Below are positions 17,612-25,210 of a stretch of 64,000 bases of DNA, in pieces. The number at the start of each line of letters is the position of its first letter. Position 1 is the first letter of the stretch. Below the pieces are notes generated by a model. The model saw only the letters and a list, made by a program, of their open reading frames with translations. It did not search any database and was not told the origin of the DNA. The position numbers and the translations under genes were made by a program. Source of the stretch: Clostridium estertheticum subsp. estertheticum (lineage in GTDB: Bacteria > Bacillota > Clostridia > Clostridiales > Clostridiaceae); the NCBI RefSeq assembly GCF_001877035.1, contig NZ_CP015756.1, forward strand, positions 3,525,001 to 3,589,000. Direction: 5' to 3'.

Positions 17612-17695
17612 TGTTATAATATAAATATCTCCTATTTTTTTAGTTGATATTTAAAAGGGCTGAATGTTATCTAGACGAGCGGCCCTTTTTTTCGC
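17612..17695 (+). ncRNA. Putative short antisense-strand RNA with promoter and terminator hairpin
   Basis: An extended -10 promoter, TGTTATAAT (17612-17620), is followed about 35 bases later by AAAAGGGC (17653-17660). The latter pairs with GCCCTTTT (17682-17689) and leads into seven Ts. This would make a short RNA of about 65 bases on the strand opposite to the phage genes. The same hairpin could also stop minus-strand transcription after the gene at 17707. No -35 element is evident. Confidence 0.4.
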
Positions 17696-17706
17696 CCTAA
17701 TTCTTT

Positions 17707-17937
17707 TCACTTTGCTTCTGCTTTTAACATCTCTTCCATTTCATCTGCTATTTTATTTGCTCTTACCTCACTTATTCCATTGCTTCTCATTGCATTAAAA
17801 TAATATTTCTTAACTATTTTTGCAGTATTTGTTATATACTCACCCACTTTTATAATTGCTAGTTCTTTAATCGTTGGAGCTTGTCTTATATTTTCTTTTG
17901 GATGCCTTCTTTCGTTTCGGCTCATTTTTCTTTCCAC
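17707..17937 (-). CDS. Hypothetical small phage protein (76 aa)
   Basis: This basic helical protein starts at GTG 17937, eight bases after AAAGGAG. The N-terminal 25 residues are rich in Arg, Lys and Asn, and the remainder is predicted helical (IKELAIIKVGEYITNTAKIVKKYY). No family was recognised. It belongs to the early or middle operon upstream of the late regulator. Confidence 0.6.
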   Translation of the reverse strand: MERKMSRNERRHPKENIRQAPTIKELAIIKVGEYITNTAKIVKKYYFNAMRSNGISEVRANKIADEMEEMLKAEAK

Positions 17938-17973
17938 TTTTATATCTCCTTTTTATTCAGTCATATTTTTAAT

Positions 17974-18216
17974 TTATAGTTTTTTACCAAGCTTTTTTCG
18001 TTTAATGTAAAGTTTATTTCTATTTACAGCCCTTTTATTGAATTTATTCTTATTAAGTCCCCAAGTCATTATCCAAGGATTATCACTTACAAATTTCATA
18101 ATAAAATCCCAAACTTTAGTTAATATTTTTACAACTTTTTTCATTACCTTTGCTATTTCACCGCATGCTATTCTTAAGCCTTCCATAGTTTTTTCTGAAA
18201 CAATTTTATTTTCCAT
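17974..18216 (-). CDS. Hypothetical basic phage protein (80 aa)
   Basis: The product has an amphipathic helix at about residues 15-45 (VMKKVVKILTKVWDFIMKFV) and a very basic C-terminus (KLYIKRKKLGKKL). It might bind membrane or nucleic acid, but no family was recognised. GGAG lies seven bases before the ATG. Confidence 0.55.
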   Translation of the reverse strand: MENKIVSEKTMEGLRIACGEIAKVMKKVVKILTKVWDFIMKFVSDNPWIMTWGLNKNKFNKRAVNRNKLYIKRKKLGKKL

Positions 18217-18251
18217 GATTATCTCCTTTTTTATGACAGATTAGTTTTAAC

Positions 18252-18539
18252 TTATGCTTCGTCTAACTCTTCAAAATACTTTGTATATAACTTGATTTTA
18301 TTTAGTTCTGTAAAAAGTCGTTTTACACTTATTTCATTTTCTTTGTTAAAGTTATGTTGTTCAAAATCACCAATATTAACAGAAAACCAATTTCCTTTTT
18401 TAGTTTTGTATAATGTTGTTGGTCTTCTTACATAGATTGTATGACCAGTTAATATTTTTATAGGGTAAGAAGTTTCATATTTTATAATAGTTTCTGCTTT
18501 TTCTGTATCGTATATTTTTCCATCAATAATAAATTTCAA
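18252..18539 (-). CDS. Hypothetical phage protein (95 aa)
   Basis: The protein begins MKFIIDGKIYDTEKAETI and contains TTLYKTKKGNWFSVNIGDF. This pattern recurs in small proteins of clostridial mobile elements, but no function is known to me. It is beta-rich and acidic at the C-terminus. GGAGATGAAACTC precedes the ATG. Confidence 0.65.
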   Translation of the reverse strand: MKFIIDGKIYDTEKAETIIKYETSYPIKILTGHTIYVRRPTTLYKTKKGNWFSVNIGDFEQHNFNKENEISVKRLFTELNKIKLYTKYFEELDEA

Positions 18540-18572
18540 TGAGTTTCATCTCCTTATCTTTGAAATGCGTAG

Positions 18573-18800
18573 CTATTTTGCTACCATGCTATATCCGAAT
18601 GTAGCTATTTCTTGAATATCAATAAGAGTTTGTTTATTGCTACATATTTCCTCTAATTGAATAATTCCACTTTGACAATCTCGTTTAGCATCGCCTATTA
18701 ACTCAAATATGCTATCTATATCTTTAGATGTTGTATAGTAAGCACACTCACCATTTTTAAATAATATTTTTATTTCAATCATTTCTTCTATTCCATCCAT
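18573..18800 (-). CDS. Hypothetical phage protein (75 aa)
   Basis: A small acidic protein (start MDGIEEMIEIKILFKNGE) with a GAAGGTGG site upstream. The N-terminal half looks like a beta hairpin and the C-terminal half like helices. No known motif. It lies in the run of small genes between the late regulator and ssb. Confidence 0.55.
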   Translation of the reverse strand: MDGIEEMIEIKILFKNGECAYYTTSKDIDSIFELIGDAKRDCQSGIIQLEEICSNKQTLIDIQEIATFGYSMVAK

Positions 18801-18885
18801 CTTTTATTCCACCTTCGCATTATTCTCATAATATCCTCCATATTTCAAGTCAAATTATTTAGCGAATACGACCTAACTTTTACCC

Positions 18886-19287
18886 TTAGAATGGTATTTC
18901 GCCATCTTCTATAGGTGTTACATCTTCAATATTTGTTTCTTTATTTTCAGCTGGTTTACTACCTGGTTTACCTCCCCATTCAAGGAAGTCAACTTCATCA
19001 GCAATAACCTCAGTAACATATCTTCTATTTCCATCTTTAGCTTCATAATTTCTAGTTTGAATGTTTCCAGATACACTTAGCAGTTTACCTTTGCTCATAT
19101 AGTTAGCTGTTGCTTCTGCTTGTTTACCAAACACTACTACTGGTATGAAGTCAGCATCAGGTTGACCTTCTCTTTTAAATCTCCTATTAACCGCTACTGT
19201 GAATGTTGCTACTGCTGTTCCAGTTCCCTGAGCAAACTTAAGTTCAGGATCCTTTGTTAATCTTCCAACTATTACAACTTTATTCAT
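18886..19287 (-). CDS. ssb: Single-stranded DNA-binding protein
   Basis: The 133-residue protein has an OB fold typical of SSB: start MNKVVIVGRLTKDPEL, then VATFTVAVNRRF and FIPVVVFGKQAEATANYMSKGK. The flexible tail ends with the partner-binding tip EDGEIPF. It would coat single-stranded DNA during phage replication. It is slightly shorter than cellular SSBs because the linker is short. It overlaps the stop of the upstream gene. Confidence 0.95.
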   Translation of the reverse strand: MNKVVIVGRLTKDPELKFAQGTGTAVATFTVAVNRRFKREGQPDADFIPVVVFGKQAEATANYMSKGKLLSVSGNIQTRNYEAKDGNRRYVTEVIADEVDFLEWGGKPGSKPAENKETNIEDVTPIEDGEIPF

Positions 19288-19469
19288 TTTTTATTTTCCT
19301 CCACCATTTTGTTTTCTATAAATTTTTCCAATATATCTGCTATTTGACCTTTACTAATTGATGTATACCATGTAAATCTTTCATCATCAGTTGATTCCAT
19401 AATGTTTTTATCAAATATATTAACAACGCCATTTTTAACAGTTTTAACTCTAATAAATATTTGTTCCAT
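19284..19469 (-). CDS. Hypothetical phage protein (61 aa)
   Basis: A small protein starting MEQIFIRVKTVKNGVVNIFDK and ending in a charged helix. It overlaps ssb by four bases and the gene upstream by one, so it is part of a coupled replication operon. Function unknown. Confidence 0.6.
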   Translation of the reverse strand: MEQIFIRVKTVKNGVVNIFDKNIMESTDDERFTWYTSISKGQIADILEKFIENKMVEENKK

Positions 19470-19825
19470 TATTCCAACCTCGCTGGTATATCTTGCAACT
19501 CTTTATGTTTCAATTCCATTTCTATGGCCATAGCTACATTCCACATTGCCGCTCTAAGGTGTTTTTCTTCTTTCTGTCCTCTTAAATAGCAGCTTAAATG
19601 TCTAGTGGCTGAATCCAGTAGGCTGTGTAGTGGAATACCCTTTTCACAATTTCTTTCACCATACTTTAAAGCTCCATCTTCACAATGAATTGCTAATTCA
19701 TGTATGGCATCCCAAGGCAATAAGTCATATCTGCCTTTACCTATGTGCATGTCTCTTACTGCACCAGTACTAAACTCTGTTCTTTCTCCACTATCCTTTA
19801 TAGTTTCTTCTTTTTTTATTACCAT
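19469..19825 (-). CDS. dATP/dGTP diphosphohydrolase-like protein (DUF5664 type)
   Basis: The 118-residue helical protein contains GKGRYDLLPWDAIHELAIHCEDGALKYGERN and the later HLLDSATRHLSCYLRG-like helix. These match the small phage proteins annotated as dATP/dGTP diphosphohydrolases, of the all-alpha NTP pyrophosphatase kind. Members of this group adjust dNTP pools; a relative (MazZ) works in phages that use 2-aminoadenine. No PurZ or matching polymerase is visible here, so that role is not implied. It sits in the replication module. Confidence 0.75.
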   Translation of the reverse strand: MVIKKEETIKDSGERTEFSTGAVRDMHIGKGRYDLLPWDAIHELAIHCEDGALKYGERNCEKGIPLHSLLDSATRHLSCYLRGQKEEKHLRAAMWNVAMAIEMELKHKELQDIPARLE

Positions 19826-19998
19826 TTTTGTTTAGCACCTTTCTTTTTAGATTTAATTATGTTTCCTACTTGAAAAAATTTTCTTTTCATATACTGATCT
19901 GCTTCTTTTTTCCCTTGTGCTGCTACCTTATCCCTACGTTTAAATTCATTTACAGTAACCTCGACTTTTTCTTTTAAAGATAATTCTTGAAAATCCAT
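19819..19998 (-). CDS. Hypothetical basic phage protein (59 aa)
   Basis: ATG at 19998 lies six bases after AAAGGAG and opens a 59-codon frame, MDFQELSLKEKVEVTVNEF..., ending in a Lys-rich tail. It overlaps the next gene by seven bases (ATGGTAA). The strong binding site and tight packing support a real gene. Function unknown. Confidence 0.6.
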   Translation of the reverse strand: MDFQELSLKEKVEVTVNEFKRRDKVAAQGKKEADQYMKRKFFQVGNIIKSKKKGAKQKW

Positions 19999-20001
19999 GT
20001 T

Positions 20002-20169
20002 TTACTCCTTTCGGTATTTTGTATCGTAGGACCATAAACTTAATTTTTGAATATTAAACTCTTTAACATTGCCATATCTGGTTACCACTTTCATTTCCAA
20101 TGTATATCTAATTAGCTTGTCTACTTCCAATGCAATTTCTTTTAGTTCTAAAAGTTCTTTATTGGTCAA
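20002..20169 (-). CDS. Hypothetical phage protein (55 aa)
   Basis: TTG at 20169 is preceded by GAAGGTG, formed by the last codons of the dnaC-like gene, and opens a 55-codon frame, MTNKELLELKEIALEVDKLI.... Its stop lies in the ribosome binding site of the next gene. A helical N-terminus and a beta-rich C-terminus are suggested. Function unknown. Confidence 0.55.
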   Translation of the reverse strand: MTNKELLELKEIALEVDKLIRYTLEMKVVTRYGNVKEFNIQKLSLWSYDTKYRKE

Positions 20170-20171
20170 AC

Positions 20172-20945
20172 TTAGACACCTTCTAGTCTGTGGTTATTTT
20201 CTTTACAGTATTTAAAAATTATTATATTATCTTTGCAGCTCTCAATTATTCTGCCACCGAGTGCTTCGTCTAGGTCCAGTAACATATTTGCATTACACTC
20301 TGAATTGTAAATAGTTGGTTTATGGTTAACGTACCTTTGATTCACTATAGGATATATATGTTTCATATCCGTTTCTTTTAATTCTCCGATAAGTTTTCCT
20401 TTTTTAACTTTATCTTTGAACAAATCATCAATTATCAATAACTCACATGTAATATATTTAGATTGCATTTTATTATAATTTTCTTCATCCATTGCATTAG
20501 CTTTAAGTTCTCTAGTTGCTTCTAAATATGGCATATATATAACTTCTACATGATCTTTTCTTTCTAATAGTGCTTTTCCTATTGCCAGTGCTAAATGTGT
20601 TTTACCTGCTCCTGGCTGTCCTAAAAATGCTACACTACTATTCCTTTGTTCTTTTATGGCATCAAATTCTTTAACGTATCTAACCGCCTTGTTTCTTGCA
20701 TCCACTCTTATGCTTGTATTAACTTCATATTCTTTAACTGATTTAACATCATCAGGATTAACACCAAACTTTTTCCAACGTCTTTTTACAATCTCCAATT
20801 TATAACATTGGCATCTTTTAAGGCCATTTTCTCCTTGTATCCAACTTGTATCTTTGCATTTATCACATTTGTATTTATCCGGTATACTTTGAGAAGTCGT
20901 AGTCTTCTGTTGAACTCGATTCATTATTCTGCTTAGAGCTTCCAT
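20172..20945 (-). CDS. DnaC-like helicase loader (AAA+ ATPase)
   Basis: The 257-residue protein has an N-terminal zinc finger (C27, C30, C45, C47). The AAA+ module follows, with Walker A GQPGAGKT at about 109-116 and Walker B LLIIDDLF. It would load the host replicative helicase at the phage origin, working with the replisome organiser encoded just upstream. The ATG at 20945 is preceded by AAGGAGGGCAAGT and lies inside the organiser gene, giving a 71-base overlap. Confidence 0.9.
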   Translation of the reverse strand: MEALSRIMNRVQQKTTTSQSIPDKYKCDKCKDTSWIQGENGLKRCQCYKLEIVKRRWKKFGVNPDDVKSVKEYEVNTSIRVDARNKAVRYVKEFDAIKEQRNSSVAFLGQPGAGKTHLALAIGKALLERKDHVEVIYMPYLEATRELKANAMDEENYNKMQSKYITCELLIIDDLFKDKVKKGKLIGELKETDMKHIYPIVNQRYVNHKPTIYNSECNANMLLDLDEALGGRIIESCKDNIIIFKYCKENNHRLEGV

Positions 20946-21669
20946 ACTTGCCCTCCTTAATTTCAAAGATACCTTTCCAGCTGTTCATTATGCTTTGTTC
21001 TACTATTGCTATTTTGTCATTATCATTATTAGCTAATTTATTTAATTTATTTAATATAAGAGTTAAAGCCTTATTTGTAGGTGCTGCTTTAACTGCTTTT
21101 CTCATTTCAATAAAATTAATTATTGTATTCTTTAATTCTTCATTATTTGTATAGTCAGATATTAATAAATTAAGACTATGTTTTGTTGTTGGCTTCTTCT
21201 TTTTATCTAACTCTATCTCTAACTCTATATCTAACTCTTTTCTCTTCTCTCTTATCTCTGTGTTACATTTTGTTACTGGTGCGTTACAAAGTAACAGTTT
21301 TTCCTTTTCTCTGAACCTTCTAACCCTTTCAGCTCCTTGTGTTTCATTCCCTATACTTAATGTTGCATTTTTCATTAAATACTCATTTTCATTCAATTCT
21401 TCTAATAATCCAAATTTAACTAAATACATTATTGTAACTTGTACATTTTCAAATTCTTCATCAATTTCTAGTGCTATTTCTGCTGAAAAATTATCTTCTA
21501 TACCTTCAAAATATAATCTGCCTTCTTTTTTTAAACTTAGCAGCTGCATTTTTAAATATATAATTGTATAAGTATCACCACCAGCAATTTTTCTTAGCTT
21601 TTTTATTTCCTTTTGCCTAAAGAAATCTTCTTTTAACTTAAGCCAGTAATATTTCTTAGCATTATTCAT
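20875..21669 (-). CDS. Phage replisome organiser (DnaD-like)
   Basis: The 264-residue protein begins NAKKYYWLKLKEDFFRQKEIKKLRKIAGGDTY, in the manner of the phage replisome organiser N-terminal winged-helix domain. It would bind the phage origin. The C-terminal half (about residues 160-260) is DnaD-like and ends with YDFSKYTG, a typical tail for binding single-stranded DNA or loader. GGAGGACAAA precedes the ATG. The phage origin may lie inside or near this gene; none was recognised. Confidence 0.87.
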   Translation of the reverse strand: MNNAKKYYWLKLKEDFFRQKEIKKLRKIAGGDTYTIIYLKMQLLSLKKEGRLYFEGIEDNFSAEIALEIDEEFENVQVTIMYLVKFGLLEELNENEYLMKNATLSIGNETQGAERVRRFREKEKLLLCNAPVTKCNTEIREKRKELDIELEIELDKKKKPTTKHSLNLLISDYTNNEELKNTIINFIEMRKAVKAAPTNKALTLILNKLNKLANNDNDKIAIVEQSIMNSWKGIFEIKEGKYGSSKQNNESSSTEDYDFSKYTG

Positions 21670-21702
21670 TTTGTCCTCCGTATTTATTTAAGTCATAAAA
21701 TT

Positions 21703-22266
21703 TTATACTTCATTACAGCGGTTTTCTGATTCAAACTTTTCTTTAGCAATATAAAAATCGCTTAACTTTATTTCTATAAATCCCTCAACTACATCTGTCT
21801 CTTTTAAATGTTTACTCTCAACTTTAATATACAAATTTTCACCATTTGGGAATTGACTATAGCTGCACCCATAGCAACCTAATGATTCAAAATAATCTGA
21901 TATTCTTGGACCCGATAAATTAATAACAATTTTTTCATTTACACATTTTTGACTAAACTCTTTAGATATTTTAGAGCTTTTCTTAAATGCATATAAATTA
22001 TTCTCGTCGGGCTTGCATAACATTTTGCAAAATTTAATTAGATCATTTTCACTTGGTTGTATACTAAGTCTAATTCCTTTTTTATTGTATTCTTCAAATG
22101 AACAATTCATAAAACCATTCCCGCCCATCATATATACACTCGTTTCAATTTCCTCTTCAATAAAGAATTTCTTAACAAATTCACGTTGCTGTTCGCTAAA
22201 TACTATGACTTTATTTAAATCTTGAAGATATTTGCTTTCTTTTGTTACCATAAAACTTCTTTCCAT
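21703..22266 (-). CDS. Hypothetical phage protein (187 aa)
   Basis: ATG 22266 is nine bases after AAAGGGGG. The product (MERSFMVTKESKYLQDLNK...) holds a Met-Gly-Gly-rich segment, VYMMGGNGFMNCSF, and a cluster 'SLGCYGCSYSQFPNG' near residue 135. No family was recognised. It sits upstream of the replisome organiser gene. Confidence 0.6.
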   Translation of the reverse strand: MERSFMVTKESKYLQDLNKVIVFSEQQREFVKKFFIEEEIETSVYMMGGNGFMNCSFEEYNKKGIRLSIQPSENDLIKFCKMLCKPDENNLYAFKKSSKISKEFSQKCVNEKIVINLSGPRISDYFESLGCYGCSYSQFPNGENLYIKVESKHLKETDVVEGFIEIKLSDFYIAKEKFESENRCNEV

Positions 22267-22342
22267 TTTAATATTTCCCCCTTTTAAAACGTACGTTTTC
22301 AACCTGTATGTTTGGTCACGATATTTTTATATTTCGTAGTAA

Positions 22343-22567
22343 CTAGTTTTCTGTAAAATCATCAAAATGTAAATATACATATCCCAAATCATCTAAATCA
22401 CATATTGTTAATTCATTAAAACCTCCTAAACTTTCCTCAATATATTGTGTAATCCAATCTTCATCATCAATGTTATTAGGCCTATTAACTTTTTCATTTT
22501 GGTCAACTTTTATAATTATTGGTTTATCATCATTTCTAGTTACTAAATATCTTTTATAATATTCCAT
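22343..22567 (-). CDS. Hypothetical acidic phage protein (74 aa)
   Basis: A small protein with an N-terminal basic strand (MEYYKRYLVTRND) and a strongly acidic C-terminus (ICDLDDLGYVYLHFDDFTEN). Such charge-rich small early proteins can be host-takeover or DNA-mimic proteins, but nothing specific supports this. It overlaps the next gene upstream by one base. Confidence 0.55.
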   Translation of the reverse strand: MEYYKRYLVTRNDDKPIIIKVDQNEKVNRPNNIDDEDWITQYIEESLGGFNELTICDLDDLGYVYLHFDDFTEN

Positions 22568-22752
22568 TAATATCCCCTCTCATATTCCTCAGTTAATTCA
22601 CGATTTTCTTTAACAAATCCATCGTAGATACTTTCTTGCAACCCTTTGTTTTCGGTAACTATTGCACAAGGACAAGAATGTTCATAGCACATACCCCAGT
22701 AACCGCATCCATGATTCATTTCCATATCTTTAAATTCTTTTTCACTTAACAT
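22567..22752 (-). CDS. Small cysteine-rich phage protein (61 aa)
   Basis: The N-terminal half holds CGYWGMCYEHSCPCAIV, four Cys and two nearby His that could bind a metal. The C-terminal half is acidic and helical. It overlaps its upstream neighbour by 11 bases. Function unknown. Confidence 0.55.
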   Translation of the reverse strand: MLSEKEFKDMEMNHGCGYWGMCYEHSCPCAIVTENKGLQESIYDGFVKENRELTEEYERGY

Positions 22753-22957
22753 TTACTGGCACCTCATTCCATTTTTTTAAATATCTATCTAGTTCAGTTT
22801 GAACAACATACCAACAACCGCATGTTTTACCACTAGGAACTAATTTTTCAACTTTGATATCGTATCTTAACTTTGCTAATTCAATACCCTCGTTATGAGC
22901 AATATGTTTGAGCGTATAAGCAACTTGACCTAACATAGTAGAGTTTAACCTTTGCAT
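22742..22957 (-). CDS. Hypothetical phage protein (71 aa)
   Basis: The start is set at ATG 22957 (MQRLNSTMLGQVAYT), nine bases after a GAGG inside the end of the preceding gene; longer in-frame starts lack such a site. The product has a helical centre and a CGCWYVV strand. No family recognised. Confidence 0.55.
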   Translation of the reverse strand: MQRLNSTMLGQVAYTLKHIAHNEGIELAKLRYDIKVEKLVPSGKTCGCWYVVQTELDRYLKKWNEVPVNVK

Positions 22958-22958
22958 T

Positions 22959-24119
22959 TTATACAGCCTCATATCGTTGCTTATCCATATCGTCGCACCA
23001 ATTACAAAATGCTTTGTAAATTGGGATTGCATTACCTGTCCCAGCCCATCCGCAAAATCCTATAAACCCATCCTTATTAAAGCTAATACATTCTCTTTGA
23101 GTAAAATAATGACTATTTACAAATAAATAGCACTCAATTAATTCTCCATTTCTTGTGAACTTACTTTTTACTTTTAAGCTCATTCTCATAGTATCAACCG
23201 ACATTGTGTGATTTTTGCAAGCAGCTTTTATCTTTTTATTTAACAACATAACTAAAGTACAAATATCTCCCTCAGTTATATCTTTATAAGTAAGCCCTTT
23301 ATCTTTAAAATACTGTCTAACTGATTCTGAATCTTCTAATTTTTTAGGATTTATACCTCTTTTTATACGTCTTATTTTAAAATCTTCCTCAGTTGGATCA
23401 AATAAGTTAAAGTCAGCTTCATTTCTAATTTCAGTATCATTTGTAATTACCCACCACATATTATTTAAATTTCTATATACCTTTCCACGCATTAACCTGC
23501 CATCCCAATGCCTAAAGTATTTTATTTGACCGTTATAAATGATCTTTTTATCTCTATCGGTATTGTTATAACTAGCATCACAGGTTGTACCATCTAAATC
23601 AGATAATTTAAAATTCATGTCCTTTTGTGGATAATGACAACTACTTACCCAATCATGTTTAATTTTATCTTCTGCTAGTTTATATTCATGTTTCTCTTTA
23701 TTTTCCACTCCTAACTTTTCTAGAAATTCAGCTATTTTATTTGATTCATTAATAAATAAGAGTTTTATTAAATATGGCATCATTTTAAATTTATCAAAAT
23801 CATAAAAACCACCATTATTATTTTTTACATTAATTTCTTGATAAAATTCAATTGCAAATCCTGCTGGATATCTATGTGTTTTAAATCTTAATTCGCCTTT
23901 TTGTCCAGCTCTATGATCTTTACTCAAACATTTATAATCTTTTTCGATTCTAGGATCTTTGCTTACTTTAAATCCTCTTTTTTTCATAAAATTCAATACT
24001 TTATTATGAATTTTATAATGTGCCCAATCATCTGCTAACATATCTTTTTTCTCTTCTGATTTATTATTAAAATTAATACTTACTGAATCTTTATATATAG
24101 TAAAACTACTTGTACTCAT
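22959..24119 (-). CDS. Unknown phage protein (386 aa), early region
   Basis: This is the largest early-region protein without an assigned role. It is rich in aromatic and charged residues, for example HWDGRLMRGKVYRNLNNMWW near 205 and CGWAGTGNAIPIYKAFCNWC near the C-terminus. There is no Walker motif, nuclease motif or transmembrane segment that I can see. The N-terminal part has a possible beta-rich domain (KGELRFKTHRYPAGFAIEFYQ) recalling DNA-binding modules. Its place ahead of the replication genes suggests a replication or host-takeover role, which is inference. Confidence 0.6.
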   Translation of the reverse strand: MSTSSFTIYKDSVSINFNNKSEEKKDMLADDWAHYKIHNKVLNFMKKRGFKVSKDPRIEKDYKCLSKDHRAGQKGELRFKTHRYPAGFAIEFYQEINVKNNNGGFYDFDKFKMMPYLIKLLFINESNKIAEFLEKLGVENKEKHEYKLAEDKIKHDWVSSCHYPQKDMNFKLSDLDGTTCDASYNNTDRDKKIIYNGQIKYFRHWDGRLMRGKVYRNLNNMWWVITNDTEIRNEADFNLFDPTEEDFKIRRIKRGINPKKLEDSESVRQYFKDKGLTYKDITEGDICTLVMLLNKKIKAACKNHTMSVDTMRMSLKVKSKFTRNGELIECYLFVNSHYFTQRECISFNKDGFIGFCGWAGTGNAIPIYKAFCNWCDDMDKQRYEAV

Positions 24120-24192
24120 AATTTTCCCCTCTCGATTTTTATTATTTACTTCGCGATTTTTGTCAATTGCGATGCTTCATAATTAATTTTGT

Positions 24193-24246
24193 GATATAAT
24201 TACACTAGGATTTTTACTTTTGGACACTTTGGCGAGTGTCTTTTTT
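24193..24246 (+). ncRNA. Putative short antisense-strand RNA (second of two)
   Basis: A perfect extended -10, TGATATAAT (24192-24200), precedes a GACAC...GTGTC hairpin (24223-24240, closed by GACACT/AGTGTC) followed by TTTTTT, all on the strand opposite to the phage genes. The transcript would be about 45 bases. Layout matches the element near 17,650. Confidence 0.4.
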
Positions 24247-24346
24247 ATTTGCAAATTTTGCTCCATATTTTTAATCCTTTTAATGTAGCTTCAATATTAT
24301 GTTTTTTACATAAATTGATGTAATTTCGTAATGATTTATTAGTCAT
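24245..24346 (-). CDS. Very small basic phage protein (33 aa)
   Basis: ATG at 24346 follows GAGGTGA by six bases; the binding site overlaps the end of the HTH gene upstream. The peptide MTNKSLRNYINLCKKHNI... is basic. Supported only by the ribosome binding site and tight spacing. Confidence 0.45.
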   Translation of the reverse strand: MTNKSLRNYINLCKKHNIEATLKGLKIWSKICK

Positions 24347-24347
24347 C

Positions 24348-24536
24348 TTAAATCACCTCAGTGCCTGTTTTTTTAGAATAACTTCTATCGACTTTTATAG
24401 GCGTAAACTTATTTTCTTTGCATCTATTTATAATTGTTTTATCGCTTACATGATATAATTCCGCCAATTCTCCATAAGTCCATCTGCGTTCAACTCTAAG
24501 CCTGCGTAGTTCATCTATATCTATTCTTTTATACAT
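24348..24536 (-). CDS. Small helix-turn-helix protein (62 aa)
   Basis: The whole protein is one HTH domain: DELRRLRVERRWTYGELAEL as the first helices, then YHVSDKTIINRCKEN as recognition helix. It may be a phage regulator or a terminase-like DNA-binding module. GGAGAAAAAGTT precedes the ATG. Confidence 0.7.
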   Translation of the reverse strand: MYKRIDIDELRRLRVERRWTYGELAELYHVSDKTIINRCKENKFTPIKVDRSYSKKTGTEVI

Positions 24537-24558
24537 AACTTTTTCTCCTTTTTCTATT

Positions 24559-24723
24559 TTAATAGCCTTTGCTTAATTGGACATTTACCAACTTTCTAAA
24601 TTCGCATACTGGACAAATATATTTCATATTTAAAAGTTTTTTAACTTTCTTAGCAGCTTTTAATGTATTTCTTTTTTTTATTGTTTTTGTTCCACACTCT
24701 TTACATTTAATTTTTATTTTCAT
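24559..24723 (-). CDS. Small zinc-ribbon protein (54 aa)
   Basis: The frame from ATG 24723 encodes two Cys-x2-Cys knuckles, CKEC near residue 7 and CPVC near 37, separated by a Lys-rich helix: a classic zinc ribbon. It overlaps the upstream gene by 17 bases and has a weak ribosome binding site, which lowers confidence. It could bind nucleic acid. Confidence 0.6.
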   Translation of the reverse strand: MKIKIKCKECGTKTIKKRNTLKAAKKVKKLLNMKYICPVCEFRKLVNVQLSKGY

Positions 24724-25210
24724 AAATTTCACTTAGTAAATCATGCTCATCACGTAATGGCATTATTACTCCTATAAATTCCTCATTTACATAAATTCTT
24801 AAATTTGGCAATATTCCATCATTTGATGCTCTGTACTGAACATTCTTAAAGATATCAACATATTCTTTTTGATAACTAACAAACTTATCACCTATTTTGA
24901 AAATATTAACTATTCCTTTAGATCTAACATCTTTCAAATATGGAGTTTTAATAGCTTCAAGTTCATTTTCACATTTAGTTACAAATCCTAACTCAGTTGA
25001 TAATGTAGGTGTCCAATTTCTATAATTTGTGATTGCACCTATTTTAAATAATTTTTGTATAACTATATCTAAATCATAAGTGCATTCAACTATTAAATAG
25101 CCATTACAATATTCAAAGCCATCATCGTTTAAATTTACAATATTTCGTTCATCCACTTGCATTAATTTTGAAAGCTTACTTTCATTGATAAATTCTTTAT
25201 GGTTTATCAT
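24707..25210 (-). CDS. Hypothetical phage protein (167 aa)
   Basis: The product (MINHKEFINESKLSKLMQ...) is mixed alpha/beta. It includes NGYLIVECTYDLDIVIQKLFKIGAI and a C-terminal YVNEEFIGVIMPLRDE strand pair. Similar small proteins occur next to Rha/antirepressor genes in clostridial phages, but no function is known to me. It overlaps the Rha-type gene by one base. Confidence 0.55.
   Translation of the reverse strand: MINHKEFINESKLSKLMQVDERNIVNLNDDGFEYCNGYLIVECTYDLDIVIQKLFKIGAITNYRNWTPTLSTELGFVTKCENELEAIKTPYLKDVRSKGIVNIFKIGDKFVSYQKEYVDIFKNVQYRASNDGILPNLRIYVNEEFIGVIMPLRDEHDLLSEIYENKN

Noticed and set aside
17581-17640. A 20-codon frame MNTKDFLHKTN... ahead of the late regulator
   Set aside because: The nearest GGAG is about 20 bases from its ATG, so translation is doubtful.
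19469-19825. A 2-aminoadenine (Z) genome system
   Set aside because: Only the diphosphohydrolase-like protein is present; no PurZ, no phage DNA polymerase and no dATP-specific partner are visible.
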